Of a stretch of 64,000 bases of DNA, positions 24,770 to 37,404 are shown in pieces. Location of the stretch: NCBI GenBank assembly GCA_007570785.1, contig ML661885.1, forward strand, positions 34,045,406 through 34,109,405, in the 5' to 3' direction. Source of the stretch: Antilocapra americana. Lineage: Eukaryota; Chordata; Mammalia; Artiodactyla; Antilocapridae. Below the pieces are notes generated by a model. The model made no database searches and had not been told where the DNA came from. It saw only the letters and a list, made by a program, of their open reading frames with translations. Both the position numbers and the translations under genes were made by a program. The stretch's first letter is position 1, and each line of letters begins with the position of its first letter.

Positions 24770-25620
24770 TTTCAGACTTGCAGAAGAGTTGCAAGAATAA
24801 TACAAAACAATACCATAGACCTTTGCTCCATTTGTTTTGTTAATAAGTCTGTCTACTAAAATATGTGCATATACAGATTTTTGTTCCTCAACTTTTGGGA
24901 AGAAGTTGAAGACACTGTGTCCCTTACTTCTAAATATTTCAATGTGTATTTCCAAAGAATAAAGACATTTTTAAAAATAATTTCATTGCAGTTATCAAAA
25001 TCAGAATATAAAATACTGATATGCTTCTGTTATATAACCCAGAATCCTTATTCATATTTCATCAGTTTTCCCAGTAATGTCATTTACAGTTTTTCCTGGC
25101 TTAGAATTCAATACAGGATCATGTATTGAATTTTATTGTCAAGTTTTTCTTGGTTTACGTGATCTCTTAATCTTGACATTTTTGAAGAATTCAGGCATGA
25201 TGTTTGATTTAGATTTGCTTTATTTCCTCTTGAATTGATAAGGTTATACATTATTTAGAAGAAAATCACTAAAATTATAGTCAGTTTTTCTCAATACTTT
25301 ATGTCAGGTGTCACAAGACACTGAGTTGTTCCAGTGTTGGTGATGTTAGCTTCGATCTCCTGGTGGTGATCAATAAGGATTCTCCATTGTAAAGTCAACA
25401 TTTTCACTTTATAATTAGTAAGTAACTTGTAGGGAGATACTTTAAGAATATTTAAATATCTGTTTCTCAGCACACTCTACCACCACTTTTATCTCTACTG
25501 ATAATTTTCTAAATCTATTATAATTTCTACATTTATTCTATAAGGAAGGCATTTCCCTTCTTCAATTTCTTTCTTTATTTTTTTCATTTGTTAATTCAGA
25601 CTAGATGGACCCATGGCTTC
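24770..25620 (-). repeat. Ancient L1-like remnant
   Basis: A long block with the order of an old mammalian L1M-type repeat: 'cagaagagttgcaagaataa', 'cccttacttctaaatatttc', 'ggtgatgttagcttcgatct', 'agggagatactttaagaata', 'ggaaggcatttcccttcttc'. Highly diverged; orientation and subfamily tentative. Confidence 0.5.
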
Positions 25621-26095
25621 TTACTGAGCTATTTCTACATGTTCATCTGAATCTATCTATGAAGCATGATGAATGCTTGCATGTTTGTATGTATGTAAGC
25701 CATTAGTTCACATTTCTGTCTCCAATTCCTTTATAATATTAGGCTGTATTTTCTGTATAATCTTCCTTCTCCCATACATGTAAGTATGTTCTCCAAAGGA
25801 AGAAATTTTATTTTCATTATACATAATATAGTTACTTAATTGCATGACTCATAAAAAAGTTTCAGAATTGAATACTGATACCACTGTAAAATGTAAACAC
25901 ACTAAGAGTTCAATATTTGTTTAAAGTTTTTCTTTTTGCAATAAATATGTGTAGTGATAGTCACATAACTTAAATGTGCAAATTGATAATTTTGTCACAT
26001 ATGTACACTGGTTAAACATATAACCCTATATGGTACATTTGTATAACCTCAGAACGTTCCTTCTTGCCCCTTCCTCATCCTTGGACTGGAGGATC
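25621..26095. other. Unique AT-rich sequence
   Basis: No gene or repeat recognised. Confidence 0.45.
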
Positions 26096-27296
26096 GACAT
26101 GCAATTTATTTATTTATTTGTATTTTTAAAGTTTGGATTTATTGAGGCATAATTTACATGCAGTCCTGTCATCTACCAGGCTCCTCTGTCCATGGGATTA
26201 TCCAGGCAAGGATACTGGAATGGGTTGCCATTTCCTACTTCAGGGGACCTTCCTGACCCAGGGATCGAACCTGTGTCTCCTGTGTCTCCTGCATTGCAGA
26301 AAGATTCTTTACCTTCTGAGTCATCAGAAAAGCCCCATAAAATAAAGTTAATAATAAAACTTGTTTTTTTATTGTGCAGGTTTTTTTAATTTTTTCCTGT
26401 TTTTAATAGATGTATAGCTGATCTATAATGCGGTGTTAGTTTCAGATGTGCAACAGATTCAGTTTTATATATATATATTTTTTTCAGAGTCTTTTCCTTA
26501 TAAATTATTACAAAATACTGAGTAAAGTCTCTTGTGCTATGTACTATACAGTAGGTTCTTGTTGGTTATGTTTTATACATAAATAGTGTCTATATGTTAA
26601 TCCCAAATTCCTAATTTGTACCTCCCCCCCCTTTCCCCTTTGATAACTGTAAGGGTGTTTTCTATTTGTGTGAGTCTATATCTGTTTTGTAAATAAGTTC
26701 ATTTGTATCATGTTTTAGATTCCACATATAAGTGATATCATACAATATTTGTCTTTCTCTGCCTGGCTTACTTCACTTAGTATGATGATCTCTAGGTCTA
26801 CCCATGTTGCTGCTAATGGCGTTATTTTATTCTTTTTTATGGCTGAATGATATCCCATTATGTATATATACTACGTCTTCTCTATCCATTCATCTGGTGA
26901 TGGACATTTAGGTTGCTTCCATGTCTTGTCTATTGTAAATAGTGCTTCAGTGAGAACTGGGATGCATCTATCTTTCTGAATTAGGATTTTCTTCAGATAT
27001 ATGCCCAAATTGGGATCACTGGATCAAACAGTAACTTTCAGTTTTCTGGGAAACCTTCATACAATTCTCCATAGTGGCTGATTTATACATTCCCACCAAC
27101 AGTCAACAGTGCAGGTGGGTTTCTTTTTCTCTACATCCCCTCCAGCGTATATCATTTGTAGACTTTTTGATGATGGCCATTCTGATCAGTGTCAGGTGAT
27201 ACCTCATGGTAGTTTTGATGCACAGTTTTCTAATAATTAATGATGTTGACTACTTTTTCATGTGCCTGTTAGCCATCTATGTGGACATGCAATTTA
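26096..27296 (-). mobile_element. Older L1 fragment with 13 bp flanking duplication
   Basis: About 26360-27283 is antisense L1: 3' UTR ('gcggtgttagtttcagatgt'), then C-terminal ORF2 complement ('ctgcctggcttacttcactt', 'tttaggttgcttccatgtct', 'cattcccaccaacagtcaac'). 'gacatgcaattta' occurs perfectly at 26096-26108 and 27284-27296 and is a strong target-duplication candidate. Between the left duplication and the L1 3' end lie a short stretch of other L1-like 3' sequence (26109-26160) and a Bov-tA, so the unit is composite. Confidence 0.75.
26161..26335 (-). mobile_element. Bov-tA SINE lacking its 3' end
   Basis: Antisense. It starts inside the body ('ctaccaggctcctctgtcca') and runs to the head complement ('ttctgagtcatcagaaaag'). 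About 45 nt of the SINE 3' end is missing and no target duplication is seen. 'gtgtctcct' is repeated in tandem near 26274-26291. Confidence 0.85.
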
Positions 27297-27579
27297 AATA
27301 CGCTGACAAGGTAGGCCTGGTTTAGAAGTTGACAGTTAACTTGGAGGAAATAAGGGTGTGAGTCATAGAGGTATCTAGAAGAGAAATGGTTTAGGCAGAG
27401 GGATCAGTCTGTGCAAAGACTCTTAAGAAGGAACATGCTTGGTATATTTGAGGAATAATAAAGAGTTTGTAGCAGTGGAAGTGGAGTAAATGAAACAGAG
27501 AAAAGTAGGTAGAAAGGGAAGAGAGATGGAAGGAAGGAATGTATACAGAGCATAAATGGTCTGATTGGCCACTGTAGGG
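27297..27579. other. Unique sequence
   Basis: Purine-rich in part (about 27470-27545). No gene or repeat recognised. Confidence 0.4.
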
Positions 27580-27975
27580 TGTATTAGGCAGCTATTGCTA
27601 AAATAGTGAATGTAACAAGCAACCTCATCTCCACCAACAAGCATTTATTTCTCATTCATGAGTCAGCCGGGAAGTTGTGACTCTATTAAGCTTGGCTTGG
27701 ATTGGCTGGGCTTGGGTCCAGGTTGCAGATTGGGATCAAGTCTGCCCCCTATGTCTTCTCATTCTGGATCTAGTAGCTGTCTGGGCTCTATCCTTCTCAG
27801 AAGGGATGGCATAGCGCAAAAGGGATGAGTGAAAACATAAGATGTCTCCTGAATTTGTGACTCAGAAATGAAGCACTGTTTTCTACCTATTTCATTGGCC
27901 AAAGAAAGACATTTACCCAGGCCCAAAGTCAGTGCAACAAAGCTGTGTATTCTGTCTACTCTTGGGGGAAATGTT
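27580..27975. repeat. Ancient repeat-like block, family not assigned
   Basis: 'gtgtattaggcagctattgc', 'tcattcatgagtcagccggg', 'ggcttggattggctgggctt' and a later 'tcattggccaaagaaagaca' occur in the order of a known kind of old mammalian repeat, but I cannot name it with confidence. Confidence 0.35.
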
Positions 27976-28655
27976 AAAAATTCACATTTTAATACTAAAA
28001 GCTAAGGACATGAGTGCATAATTCTATTACAGAGAGGAAATGATGAGTTGGGAATAGTGTGATCTGTCACATCGTTACTTTGCCTGTGAATGAAATGGGG
28101 ATTTCAGAAGATAAGCTGGTTTAAACTTCAAAAGTGCCAGTCTGATTTCTGTACTGAAAATATGTTCTAGAGGACAAGGAAAGAGCAAGGAAAATATGTA
28201 GGAATTATCACAGCAATTCAGTGAAGGACATTGGTTATTCAGAGCAGGGTGGTAGCTATAGAAATACAGAGAAGAGGTCAGATTGTGGATATCTGTCAAA
28301 GGAACAATCAGCAGGATTTCCTATGGGGATTGTAATGGGACATGAAAAGAAAAAGAGGAATGAACAATAACTTTAATATTTTAAGCTAAACAGTTAGATT
28401 ATAAGAATAAAGGGCCTCAACTGAGATGGGGAAGCCTGTGTGTAGTGAAAGATTAGGAGCTGAGTTTTTATTGTTTTATGTCAGAGCTGCATACTGAGTA
28501 TCCAAATGGACTGGTTAGGTATGAAATTGTCAGGTCTGAAGTTTAGGAGAGAGATCTGGTTGAAGAGGTCTATTTGGGAATCTTCAACATATTGATGATT
28601 TTTAAATACATGTCCCATATTCTTTGCAATAGCCATATAGCTAATTAGTCTACTT
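27976..28655. other. Unique sequence
   Basis: No gene or recognised repeat. Confidence 0.45.
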
Positions 28656-28972
28656 GGTTCTACTCTTCCAATTTTCCAATTCATCTTCCATTCTACTAGC
28701 GTTTATGTTTTGAAAGAAAAATGCTGATCCTATTACTCCTTGCCTTAAAAACCGAGTCATAGCTTAAAAGACAAAATCCAAACTTTAGTATAAAGCTTCA
28801 CTGTCTGACCACAATCTGTTTTTATTTTGCCTGTAAAATTCTATTTATCTTTATAGGTCAGACTCAAATGTCAACCCTTTTGTTCCGTTTTCCTGATGGT
28901 CCATGGAGCATCAATCTTTTTTTCCTTTGCATTCCCTCAGAACTCTTTGTATACTTCTCTCTGCATCATTCA
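28656..28972 (+). repeat. L2 LINE remnant
   Basis: Diverged L2 order: 'gctgatcctattactccttg', 'gacaaaatccaaactttagt', 'gtctgaccacaatctg', then 'ggtcagactcaaatgtcaac'. No coding capacity remains. Confidence 0.65.
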
Positions 28973-29290
28973 GTACAATAGCCGCTAGCTGCATGTAGCT
29001 ATTGTACACTTGAAATGTGTCTGGGACAAATTGAGATGTGCTGAAAATGTGAAATTCACATCTCATTCAAAGATTTAGTATAGCAATATATAAAATATAC
29101 TATCTATAATTTATATGCTTGTGAAATAGTAATATTCTCTATATGTTAGTTTAAATTATGTATTAAAATTAATTTCACTTGTTTAATTTTTGCTTTTTAA
29201 ATGTGAGCTGCTAAAATCTTTAAAATTGTATATGTGGCTTCTCATTTGTGACTTGCAATTGATTTCTACTGGACAATTCTACTTTAGAGC
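28973..29290 (+). repeat. DNA-transposon-like ancient element
   Basis: Starts 'acaatagccgctagctgcat' and ends 'atttctactggacaattcta', with 'aattaatttcacttgtttaa' inside, which is the pattern of a common old non-autonomous mammalian repeat. Its ends are loosely complementary. Family not named. Confidence 0.4.
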
Positions 29291-29850
29291 ATTACATTTC
29301 TGTGATTACATCTTTGTTAATCACATCATTTTTTGTTCTTCTGAAAGCTGAGTTTTTGAAAAGAGAAGTTTTATTTGATTTGTAAGACCCAGTAGGATTA
29401 TGACTAGATGCTTAAAAGTTAGCTTAAAGTTTCTGATTATTGCTTGTCCTCAGATACTGATCTATAGACAGATTGCCTGTATCATAAACATAAACACAGT
29501 TTGAAAATGAATCAGCATAACTCCATAGTATACATTTAGAGAATTGAAGTACTTTGGCAAAGTCACTCACAATTTTAGCTAATCACATATTTGTGTTACT
29601 AGTTCAACCTGTTTCCTAAAAGTAGTGCATTTAGGATCAAATTACAAATTAAAATATTGTGTTGTTTGGTAAAGATGAATAGTTTTACATACATTTATAG
29701 TGAAATTCTTTGATTTTTTTCCAAAGGCAAGTTTCTTTCTGACTTCTACTTTGTAAATAAAATCTTATTATAATGACTTTTATTTTAAAACATATACTAA
29801 GAGAATCATACTCTATTATTCCTTTTACTCTTCTGTGAAATAAATAAAAT
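29291..29850. other. Unique AT-rich sequence
   Basis: No gene or repeat recognised. Confidence 0.45.
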
Positions 29851-30090
29851 ATAATAATATATGAGCATGCATGTGTGCTCAGTCACTTCAGTCATGTCTG
29901 ACTCTTTGTGACACCATGGATTATAGTCCACCAGACTGCTCTGTCCGTGAGATTCTCCAGGCAAGAATACTGAAGTGGGTAGCCATTCCCTTCTCCACAG
30001 GATCTTCCTGATCTAAGGATCGAACCCAGATCTTCTGCATTGCAGGTGGACTCTTTACTGCTGAGCCACTGGGGAAGCCCATAATAATAT
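29851..30090 (-). mobile_element. Bov-tA SINE with perfect target duplications
   Basis: Antisense full-length copy at 29861-30080: a 'catgcatgtgtgctcagtca' 3' end, the body, then the head complement ending 'gctgagccactggggaagcc'. 'ataataatat' is duplicated perfectly at 29851-29860 and 30081-30090. Confidence 0.95.
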
Positions 30091-31272
30091 GTAACTCTAT
30101 GTAAACTGAAAATTGTAAATTTTTAATGAATTCTCAGGACCCAAGAATATTTCCAAGGGATAAAAGTAAGGGTAAATAAGTTTCTTCTCTGCTTTTATTC
30201 TTTCTCGCTCCCCATTATATCCAAATCTGTCTATTCTGATTTTGGAAATAATATTAAAATGAATAATGCACTGAGTAATGAGATTTTGATGAGATTAAGA
30301 TACACCAAAATGAATAATCCAGTGAATAAAACAATAAAATGCTTCCTGAAGCTCTGTGCTCTGATATGCTAGGGGATGTGATGTAACTCACATAGAGAGA
30401 ACACTGTTGTAGAAAAAGCAGAGTTAGAGGGTGCAAATTAGGATGTAGATGTTTCCTCAGTCCTGTTCAGGGTGAAGTGCATTGATTTTAATGACCAGTT
30501 CTAGATGTTTAGACAGAAATACCCCTGCAGGGAAGAAGAATAACATCTCAAGATATGTTAATTTGATGTAAATCTCTCTTTGTCATGCTGAATGTTCCCT
30601 TTATAGTTTACTCAACAGGATTTTGGTTTGTTATTTGGTCACAGGAGTGCTCTGCCCTTCAGAAAAGGAGTAGAAGCATAATTTATCTTCCAAGATAAAT
30701 TAATAACCATTCTCTGAACTACAAGTCATTATCTTATGTGTTTTGACAAGGTAAATAATTTTTCACTCTCATCATTGTTGTTGTAAAGTGATAAAACTGA
30801 TGCCTGAGTCTGAGACTCAAGGCTCTCTGCTAAAACTCAAATATTTAGGAAACTCTATGTAAGCATAATCTTTGGTCTCTATGTGTCTCTCTGTCCCCTA
30901 TCAGGTTGACTTAACCAAATTTGAAGGAGTCTTCTAAGCATTATTGATGATAGTGTCATAAAGTTTTACCTACATATGCAAAATCTTCATATGTGTGTGT
31001 GTGTGAGTGTGTGTAAACACACACATACAGAGCTATTTCATTTCACTGAGGAATAAGGGGTGACCTTATGCTAGAATGTTGACCTCACTTGGGTGCTCAG
31101 TAATATTGTTTAACACTTGAACTAAATGACAGAAACAGAAGAAGGTTGGCCTGTTACCTTGACATATAAATGTATCCTTGAAAGGTGAGTAACTTGCTGT
31201 GTCCTCATTAACTGTGTGAGACTGTGAAAGATAAAGATACCTAGGGTTCAGTTTGATCCTAAAAATCTGCCC
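30091..31272. other. Unique AT-rich sequence
   Basis: No gene is visible. A TG tract followed by a CA tract lies at about 30991-31027. Confidence 0.5.
30991..31027. repeat. Facing TG and CA tracts
   Basis: An interrupted (TG)n run is followed at once by 'aaacacacacatac', so the two halves can pair with each other. Likely microsatellite-derived. Confidence 0.75.
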
Positions 31273-31550
31273 TTTTCCATAGGTGATTGTTGTTCAGTTG
31301 CTCAGTTGTGCACAACTCTTTGTGACCTCATGGACTGCAGCACGCCAGACTTCCCTGTCCTTCACTGTCTCCCAGAGCTTGCTCAAACTCATGTCCATTG
31401 AGTCAGTGATGCTATCCAACCATCTCATCCTCTGTTGTCCCCTTCTCCTTCTGCCCTCAATCTTTCCCAGCATCGGGGTCTTTTCTAATGAGTTGGCTCT
31501 TTGCATCAGGTGGCCAAAGTATTGGAGCTTCAACTTCATTTTCCATAGGT
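31273..31550 (-). mobile_element. BovB 3' end with perfect target duplications
   Basis: Antisense, 254 bp, strongly 5'-truncated BovB at 31285-31538 ('gttgttcagttgctcagttg' to 'attggagcttcaacttca'). 'ttttccataggt' is duplicated perfectly at 31273-31284 and 31539-31550. It resembles the older BovB type at 10777 more than the type at 12704. Confidence 0.95.
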
Positions 31551-31999
31551 ATCCTAAGCCAAAGTAAGATGTACTTTCAGAACTTTCAGTGTTGCTAAAT
31601 ATCTTGCTCAACACTTAATAGTTTGAGGTTTGGGAGTTTTATGTTTGGCATTAGGCACCAGTGCCAGTGATTCACACATGATAAACCCCTGCATAACCTA
31701 CAGACATGTTGAGCCAGATTCTCTCTTCATGGAGATTTTCTGAGAGCAATTTAGAAAATTCTGGAAGCACATTGACTCTCCATAGGAACTATTAATGTAT
31801 TTGCCATCGTGGGAACTTTTAATTCACTTACCATCAAGTGTACTAAACCATGCCCAAATAGTCTGAATCTCTGCTTAAAATTTTGAAGACTTTAACCACA
31901 GATTATTTTATGTTCACCTGCATAGTAACTTGTATTTTTAACAATAATACTGATGACCCAGTCTCATTTTGTCTTTTTGATTAGAATAGCGTGCTAATC
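31551..31999. other. Unique sequence
   Basis: No gene or repeat recognised. Confidence 0.45.
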
Positions 32000-33393
32000 T
32001 ACTTTCAAAAATCCAGCCTCTTCAATAAATGGTGCTGGGAAAACTGGATAGCTACATGTAAAAGAATGAAATTAGCACACTTCCTAATACCATACACAAA
32101 GATGAACTCAAAATGGATTAAAGACCTAAATGTAAGACCAGAAACTATAAAACTCTTAGAGGAAAACATAGGCAGAACACTTAATGACATAAATCAAAGC
32201 AAGATTCTCTATGACCCACCTCCTACAGTAATGGAAGTAAAAATAAAAGTAAACAAGTGGGACCTGATTAAACTTAAAAGCTTTTACACAGCAAAGGAAA
32301 CTATAAGCTAGGTGAAAAGACAACCCTTAGAATGGGAGAAAATAATAGCAAGTAAAACAATTGACACAGGATTAACTTCCAAAATACAAAAGGACCTCAT
32401 ACAACTCAATGATTGAAAAACAAACAGTGTGATCAAAAAGTGGGAAAAAGACCTAAACAGACATTTCTCCAAAGAAGACATACAGATGGCTAACAAACAC
32501 ATGAAAAGATGTTCAACATTGCTCATTATTAGAGAGATGTAAATCCAAACCACAAAAGAGATATCACCTCACACTGTGGCCATCCTCAAAAGTCTACAAA
32601 CAATAAATGCTGGAGAGGGTATAGAGAAAAAGGAACACTCTTGCACTGTTGGTGGGAATGTAAATTGATGCAGCAACTGTGGAAGATGTTATGGAGATTC
32701 CTTAAAAAACTAGAAATAAAACCACCATATGACCCAGGAATACCACTCCTAGACATATACCCTGAGGAAAACAAAATTGAAAGAGACACATGTATCCCAT
32801 TGTTCACTGCAGCACTATATAAAGCTTCACTATAGCTAGAACATGGAAACAACCTAGACAGATGAATGGATAAAGAAGTTGTGGTACATATACATAATGG
32901 AATATTACTCAGCCATAAAAAGGAATGTGTTTGAGTCTGTTCTGATGAGGTGGATGAATCTAGAACCTTTTATTCAGAGTGAAGTGAGTCAGAAAAAGAT
33001 AAATATCATATTCTAATGCACATATATGTAATCTAGGAAAATGGTATTGAAGAATTTATTTACAGGGCAGCAATGGAGAAACAGACATAGAGAATAGACA
33101 TATGGACATGGGGAGAGGGGAGGAGAGGGTGAGATGTATGGAAAGAGTAACTTTCCATATATACATGGAAACTTACACTACCATATGTAAAATAGAGAGC
33201 CAACAGGAATTTGCTGTATGGCTCAGGAAACTCAAACAGGGGCTCTGTATAAACTTAGACGGGTGGGATGGGGAGGGAGATGTGAGGGGGGTTCAAAAGG
33301 AGGGGGATCTGTATATACCTATGACTGACTCATGTTGAAGTTTGACAGAAAGCAACAAAATTCTGTAAAGCAATTATCCTTCAATTAAAAAAA
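32000..33393 (+). pseudogene. L1 LINE, ORF2 C-terminus and 3' UTR, broken
   Basis: Sense L1, 5'-truncated. The frame starting near 31991 shows [17 protein letters not shown] and [20 protein letters not shown], the ORF2 C-terminal region downstream of the reverse transcriptase. It continues with stops (for example near 32309 and 32416) through the cysteine-rich end ('gcactgttggtgggaatgta'), then a 3' UTR with G-rich 'gggtgggatggggagggaga' and an A-rich tail at 33386-33393. It lacks the 5' UTR, ORF1, endonuclease and catalytic RT, so it cannot move itself. Target duplications are not clear; 'aatct' near both ends is too short to accept. Confidence 0.92.
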
Positions 33394-34770
33394 TAGAAGA
33401 ATCTCACTGTTCCTACTATATTATAAAGTATATGATGGGTACTTAAGTACTGAGAGTTTTCAGTTTCAAGGAAATTTTAATCCAAGAATCAGAATCTATA
33501 AACCGAGTAAAATGTTAAAGATGGTTTAGTTCAATCATCTTATTTTAGGTGCCCCTAGAAGTTAATTTAATTCCTCAAAGATTGATCAATAACAGAGCTA
33601 GAACCAGGACTGAAACCCAGGTCTCCTAAATTATAGTCCCTGTCTTTTCCTCTATATAATTTTGTCTTAAAAATTTGAACCAAAGAGATTCACTGGACTG
33701 GGGAAAAGATGTTGAGCTAACTACTGTTCCATACCTTCAGGATGACCAGGGCATTTCCCTTGCCCTCAGAAAGCTTATGGTCTAAAGAGGGAGAGAGCTA
33801 AGTAAATAAGTTAGAGCAATTACCTTACTTCATATTCTGATAGAAGTATATAAAGTAGAATAAAGGATAAAAAATAGTCTATTATGCTGGTAGGTGATTG
33901 GAACATGCTTGATTTGAGGATTTTGCAAGAAAAACTGGGCTAGGCATTCCACATTAGGGGAAGAATATTTAATTCTAATTTCTGACATGTAGACATTGTG
34001 CAGATGTTACCAGAAATATGAGTATAGCTGAAAGAATGTTTTCTTATTTGCCCTATACGGAAAAAATGTGGCACCTTCTTACAGATGCTTAACAGGCTCG
34101 ATTACTAATACTCATGGGACATAGGGGTGTTTAGGCAAAGTTTCAGCAGTACTTCTATACTGCACGTATGTGTGTGTCGAAATGCAATTATTGCCAGCTT
34201 TCAAAGCAATAGGCTGAAACAGTTATATTTCGGGATAGAGAACTAAATAAACTAGATAAGGAGTGAGGGTAATCATTTAAAATACGTAAAGTTTTCCCAA
34301 GAGTTACCATTTTCTTACAGAAGGATATTTTTTCAGAAGAGAAGCAGCTCACATTATTTGACAATATTTTAAAGGATTTGCTTTGCTTGTTCTTATACTT
34401 TCTTGACAAATATGTTCCCTGGTAATGAGATAAAGTGGCAGATATGGTAACCATAATGCCTTAAAAATAAACATATGTTAGAATAGGAAGAAAAGTACAA
34501 CCTGAAAGTGGGTTAGATAGTAACATAAAAAAAAAAAAAAGAGTGCACTACCAGTTGGTTTTTATTGGGCTATACTATCCTTGCCAAAGTGTATTCTTTT
34601 TTCTTTTCCTTTTACATTTTGGCTCATTTATACTGCCAAAAATACTAAGCATGTGATTACATTTTGTGGAGTTGCATCAAGGTCTCTTTTGAAGATGTGT
34701 GTATGTCTGTGTGTACACACGTGAAACATGCAAATATTGAAGTATATATATATTTTTTCAGGAGTTTACT
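33394..34770. other. Unique sequence with old repeat traces
   Basis: A MIR-like antisense trace is seen near 33540-33655 ('ccaggactgaaacccaggtc') and another old repeat trace near 33740-33870. An A-run lies at about 34528-34541. No gene. Confidence 0.45.
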
Positions 34771-34923
34771 TTTTAATTTTTTTAAATTAATTAATTTATT
34801 TTTTCTTTAGATTATCATGTTGGTTTTGCCATGCATTGACATGAATCCGCCATGGGTATACATGTGTTCCCCTTCCAGAACCCCCCTCCCACCTCCCTCC
34901 TGATTGCATCCCTCTGGGTCATT
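34771..34923 (-). mobile_element. L1 3' end, about 150 bp
   Basis: Antisense. A T-rich tail complement is followed by 'ttggttttgccatgcattga', 'catgaatccgccatgggtat' and 'gaacccccctcccacctccc', ending near 'cctctgggtcat'. Extreme 5' truncation within the 3' UTR. Confidence 0.85.
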
Positions 34924-35069
34924 TCTCCTTGGTTTCTAGAAAGTACATGATACCTAATTCTAAAAAGTGATGGGAATCCTCTTTTAACAGGAGCAAAGAC
35001 CTGACTTGTTAGGGTTGTGGGTTTGATGAGAGATGGACCAAGCACTGGACCATGTCAGCTTTCCTTTTT

Positions 35070-35225
35070 TCATCAGTACATAACTCTGAGGTCATGGCTC
35101 TTATTTCAGATGTGAGAGATAAAAAAATCTATGCTCAGAAAGGTGAAACTGAATACAATTTAGTGAGCAGAGATTCAAATAAAGATCTGTCCAGCTCTTG
35201 AGTTAACTGTCCATTCTGCTATGCT
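35070..35225 (-). repeat. MIR-like remnant
   Basis: Diverged antisense MIR pattern ('gctcagaaaggtgaaactga', then 'gcagagattcaaataaagat'). Confidence 0.4.
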
Positions 35226-36479
35226 CTGTCACGTTACAGAAGATCTGAAGTGAATGGGAGAAACGTCTGTGAGGAAAAACCAAACCAAGAGAGCAAGTTG
35301 CTTATGCCAATTCATAGGAGGAATGATCATGGTACAAAGAAATACAGAGGGAACCTGGTAGCTTTCTTTAAACAATGAAAGGATTATCAAGCCAAAGGAC
35401 TTATTACGGTTGATTTACATAATCCCTAAGGGTAGACTGTGAACCCATATGTATGTGTAAGTTGCAGGGAAACCTCATTGTGTCAAAGAATTTTCCAAAG
35501 AGATAATAATAGACTGCAGTTGCTTCGAAGCTAATCAGTTTTCTGTCAGTGGACTCATTTAGTCATAGGGTGTGTAACCATTTCATAGTCTGTTACCAAA
35601 AACAATCAAATGTAAAATTTGCAGTTTGATGAAGTTGCCTTTTAAAAAATTCTGACTACTATCAATTGAGTAAACTATGCAGTTAGGTTAAATACCAAAG
35701 AAAGTGATTGAGTGTTTTTCCAAATAAACAGCTGAAAGCTGATAGCCTAGATTATAGCCATGCTGGGGTTTCTGCTAGATATTTTTTTCCTTTGGTTTTA
35801 CTTGAGTGTACAAAAGGTGACTTGGAAAGCATACCTCTTTTTTCTAATTTTGAGTATTCATATTTTACATGACAAGTTAAGCAGATAACATGGCTGAAAT
35901 CAACTTAAGTAAACTCATATGTCAAATTGAGGTTTATAAAACATCCTACATATATAGGTATATAGATTATTCTGACTTCAACTAAAATGAGGAAGTGTTT
36001 CTGAATGTGAATGTTTTGGTACCATCAGCCTATTGGTTTTAAAGGACATATTAAGTTTTGTAGAAAACCTTTGATTTCTTAGCTATTGTATCATATATGG
36101 CTTTGGGCGAGTCATTTAAGTATATATATTTTGGCTTAGCACAAATATGACTAAACTACAGTCATAAAAAGATTGAGAATTTATAAATAGAAATGCATGT
36201 CAATATAGAATTTTCAAGCATCCCATATTTGCACTCATCTGTATGTGCATATTTGAACTTATTCAATGAATGAACAAATGGAAACTTACTTCTCAATAAC
36301 CATGAGCATTTCACATCACACCTCTGAGCTTCTGCCTGTCTACAAAAGGAAGGAATTGAATCTGAAATATTTCAAGTGTTTTTCTAGTGTAAATGAGTAA
36401 GTTTGTAAATTTGGTAATGTATCAACTCCCAGAGAGAATCCAGAAGTACTTAAAAAACAAGTGTGATATTTTAGGAAAT
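35226..36479. other. Unique AT-rich sequence
   Basis: No gene or repeat recognised in 1.25 kb. Confidence 0.5.
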
Positions 36480-36930
36480 GTTTTCCATAATGTTCTGTGG
36501 TTTGCAGCTCATGTCCTCTCTGCAAATCAGGATGCTTGAGCCCCAATTTTCATTAACCACCCACCTCTATGCAGACAATTTCCAGATCTTCCTCTTCTGC
36601 CCTGACCTTTCTATTCTCCCCAGTCACAGATTTCATCCTGTTTATGAAACATCTTTACTTAGATGTTCTGCCATCACCTAAATCTAAACATGAAAAAAAA
36701 AAAAAAAAGAAATTCATGGTTTCCCTTTAGCCTATCTATTCTGCTTTTCCTGAGTCTTCATTTTCAGTCAGAGACCCTGGGTTTCCCCTGCCCAGTCCCA
36801 GTCATTCACATCTGGAGGCTATCAACAAGTTCTTCTGATTGCTACTCAACGTTTTTTCATTTCTGTACTTTTGCATTTTCACAGTCTCATCCTTGTCCAT
36901 GCCTTGTACTTCCAGACTTATTTTAGGGGC
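36480..36930 (+). repeat. L2 LINE remnant
   Basis: The sequence order ('gcagacaatttccagatctt', 'cacctaaatctaaacatg', 'gtctcatccttgtccatgcc') fits a diverged sense L2. An A-run of about 16 at 36692-36707 interrupts it. Open frames across it are CT-rich chance frames. Confidence 0.5.
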
Positions 36931-37404
36931 TTCTAAATGAACCTACCTGTCTGTATTCTTTTCTTATTTTCATGGACTCTATGAAAGTTGTAGAATTCTT
37001 TCATTCAAATGCCTTTTGAGCAGCAAGACAAACTTCATTCCTGACTCTAATAATTTAGCAGCTGGTATGTGCCTTTAGGGTGGTACTTATTTTTATATAT
37101 AAATTCCAAGCATAAATGTTTACTTATGTAAGTTCTATCTTTCATACTAAATTAGGAGTTTGTTTAAGATTAGAACCGGGTCCTTCCCTCTCTTCTTCCT
37201 TTTTTTCCCTATAGATTTTATCGAATAGCCACTTGTGTAAGACATTCTACCAAGTACTTTGGCAGATACAAATATGAATGGAACATGACTTTTATCCTTA
37301 GGAAGAGAAATCCCTCTTCATAAAGTAAAGGAAACTAAAATTTATTGAGTATATTTAAGTTGCTGGGTTTAGGTCAAGGCATAAATTATCTTATTTAAGT
37401 CTTC
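36931..37404. other. Mostly unique sequence
   Basis: An old repeat trace lies at about 37205-37320. No gene. Confidence 0.4.

Noticed and set aside
31991..32311. 106-residue frame as a gene
   Set aside because: Recognisable L1 ORF2 C-terminus, truncated.
32000..33400. Target duplication for the 1.4 kb L1
   Set aside because: Only 'aatct' is shared near both ends, too short in AT-rich DNA.
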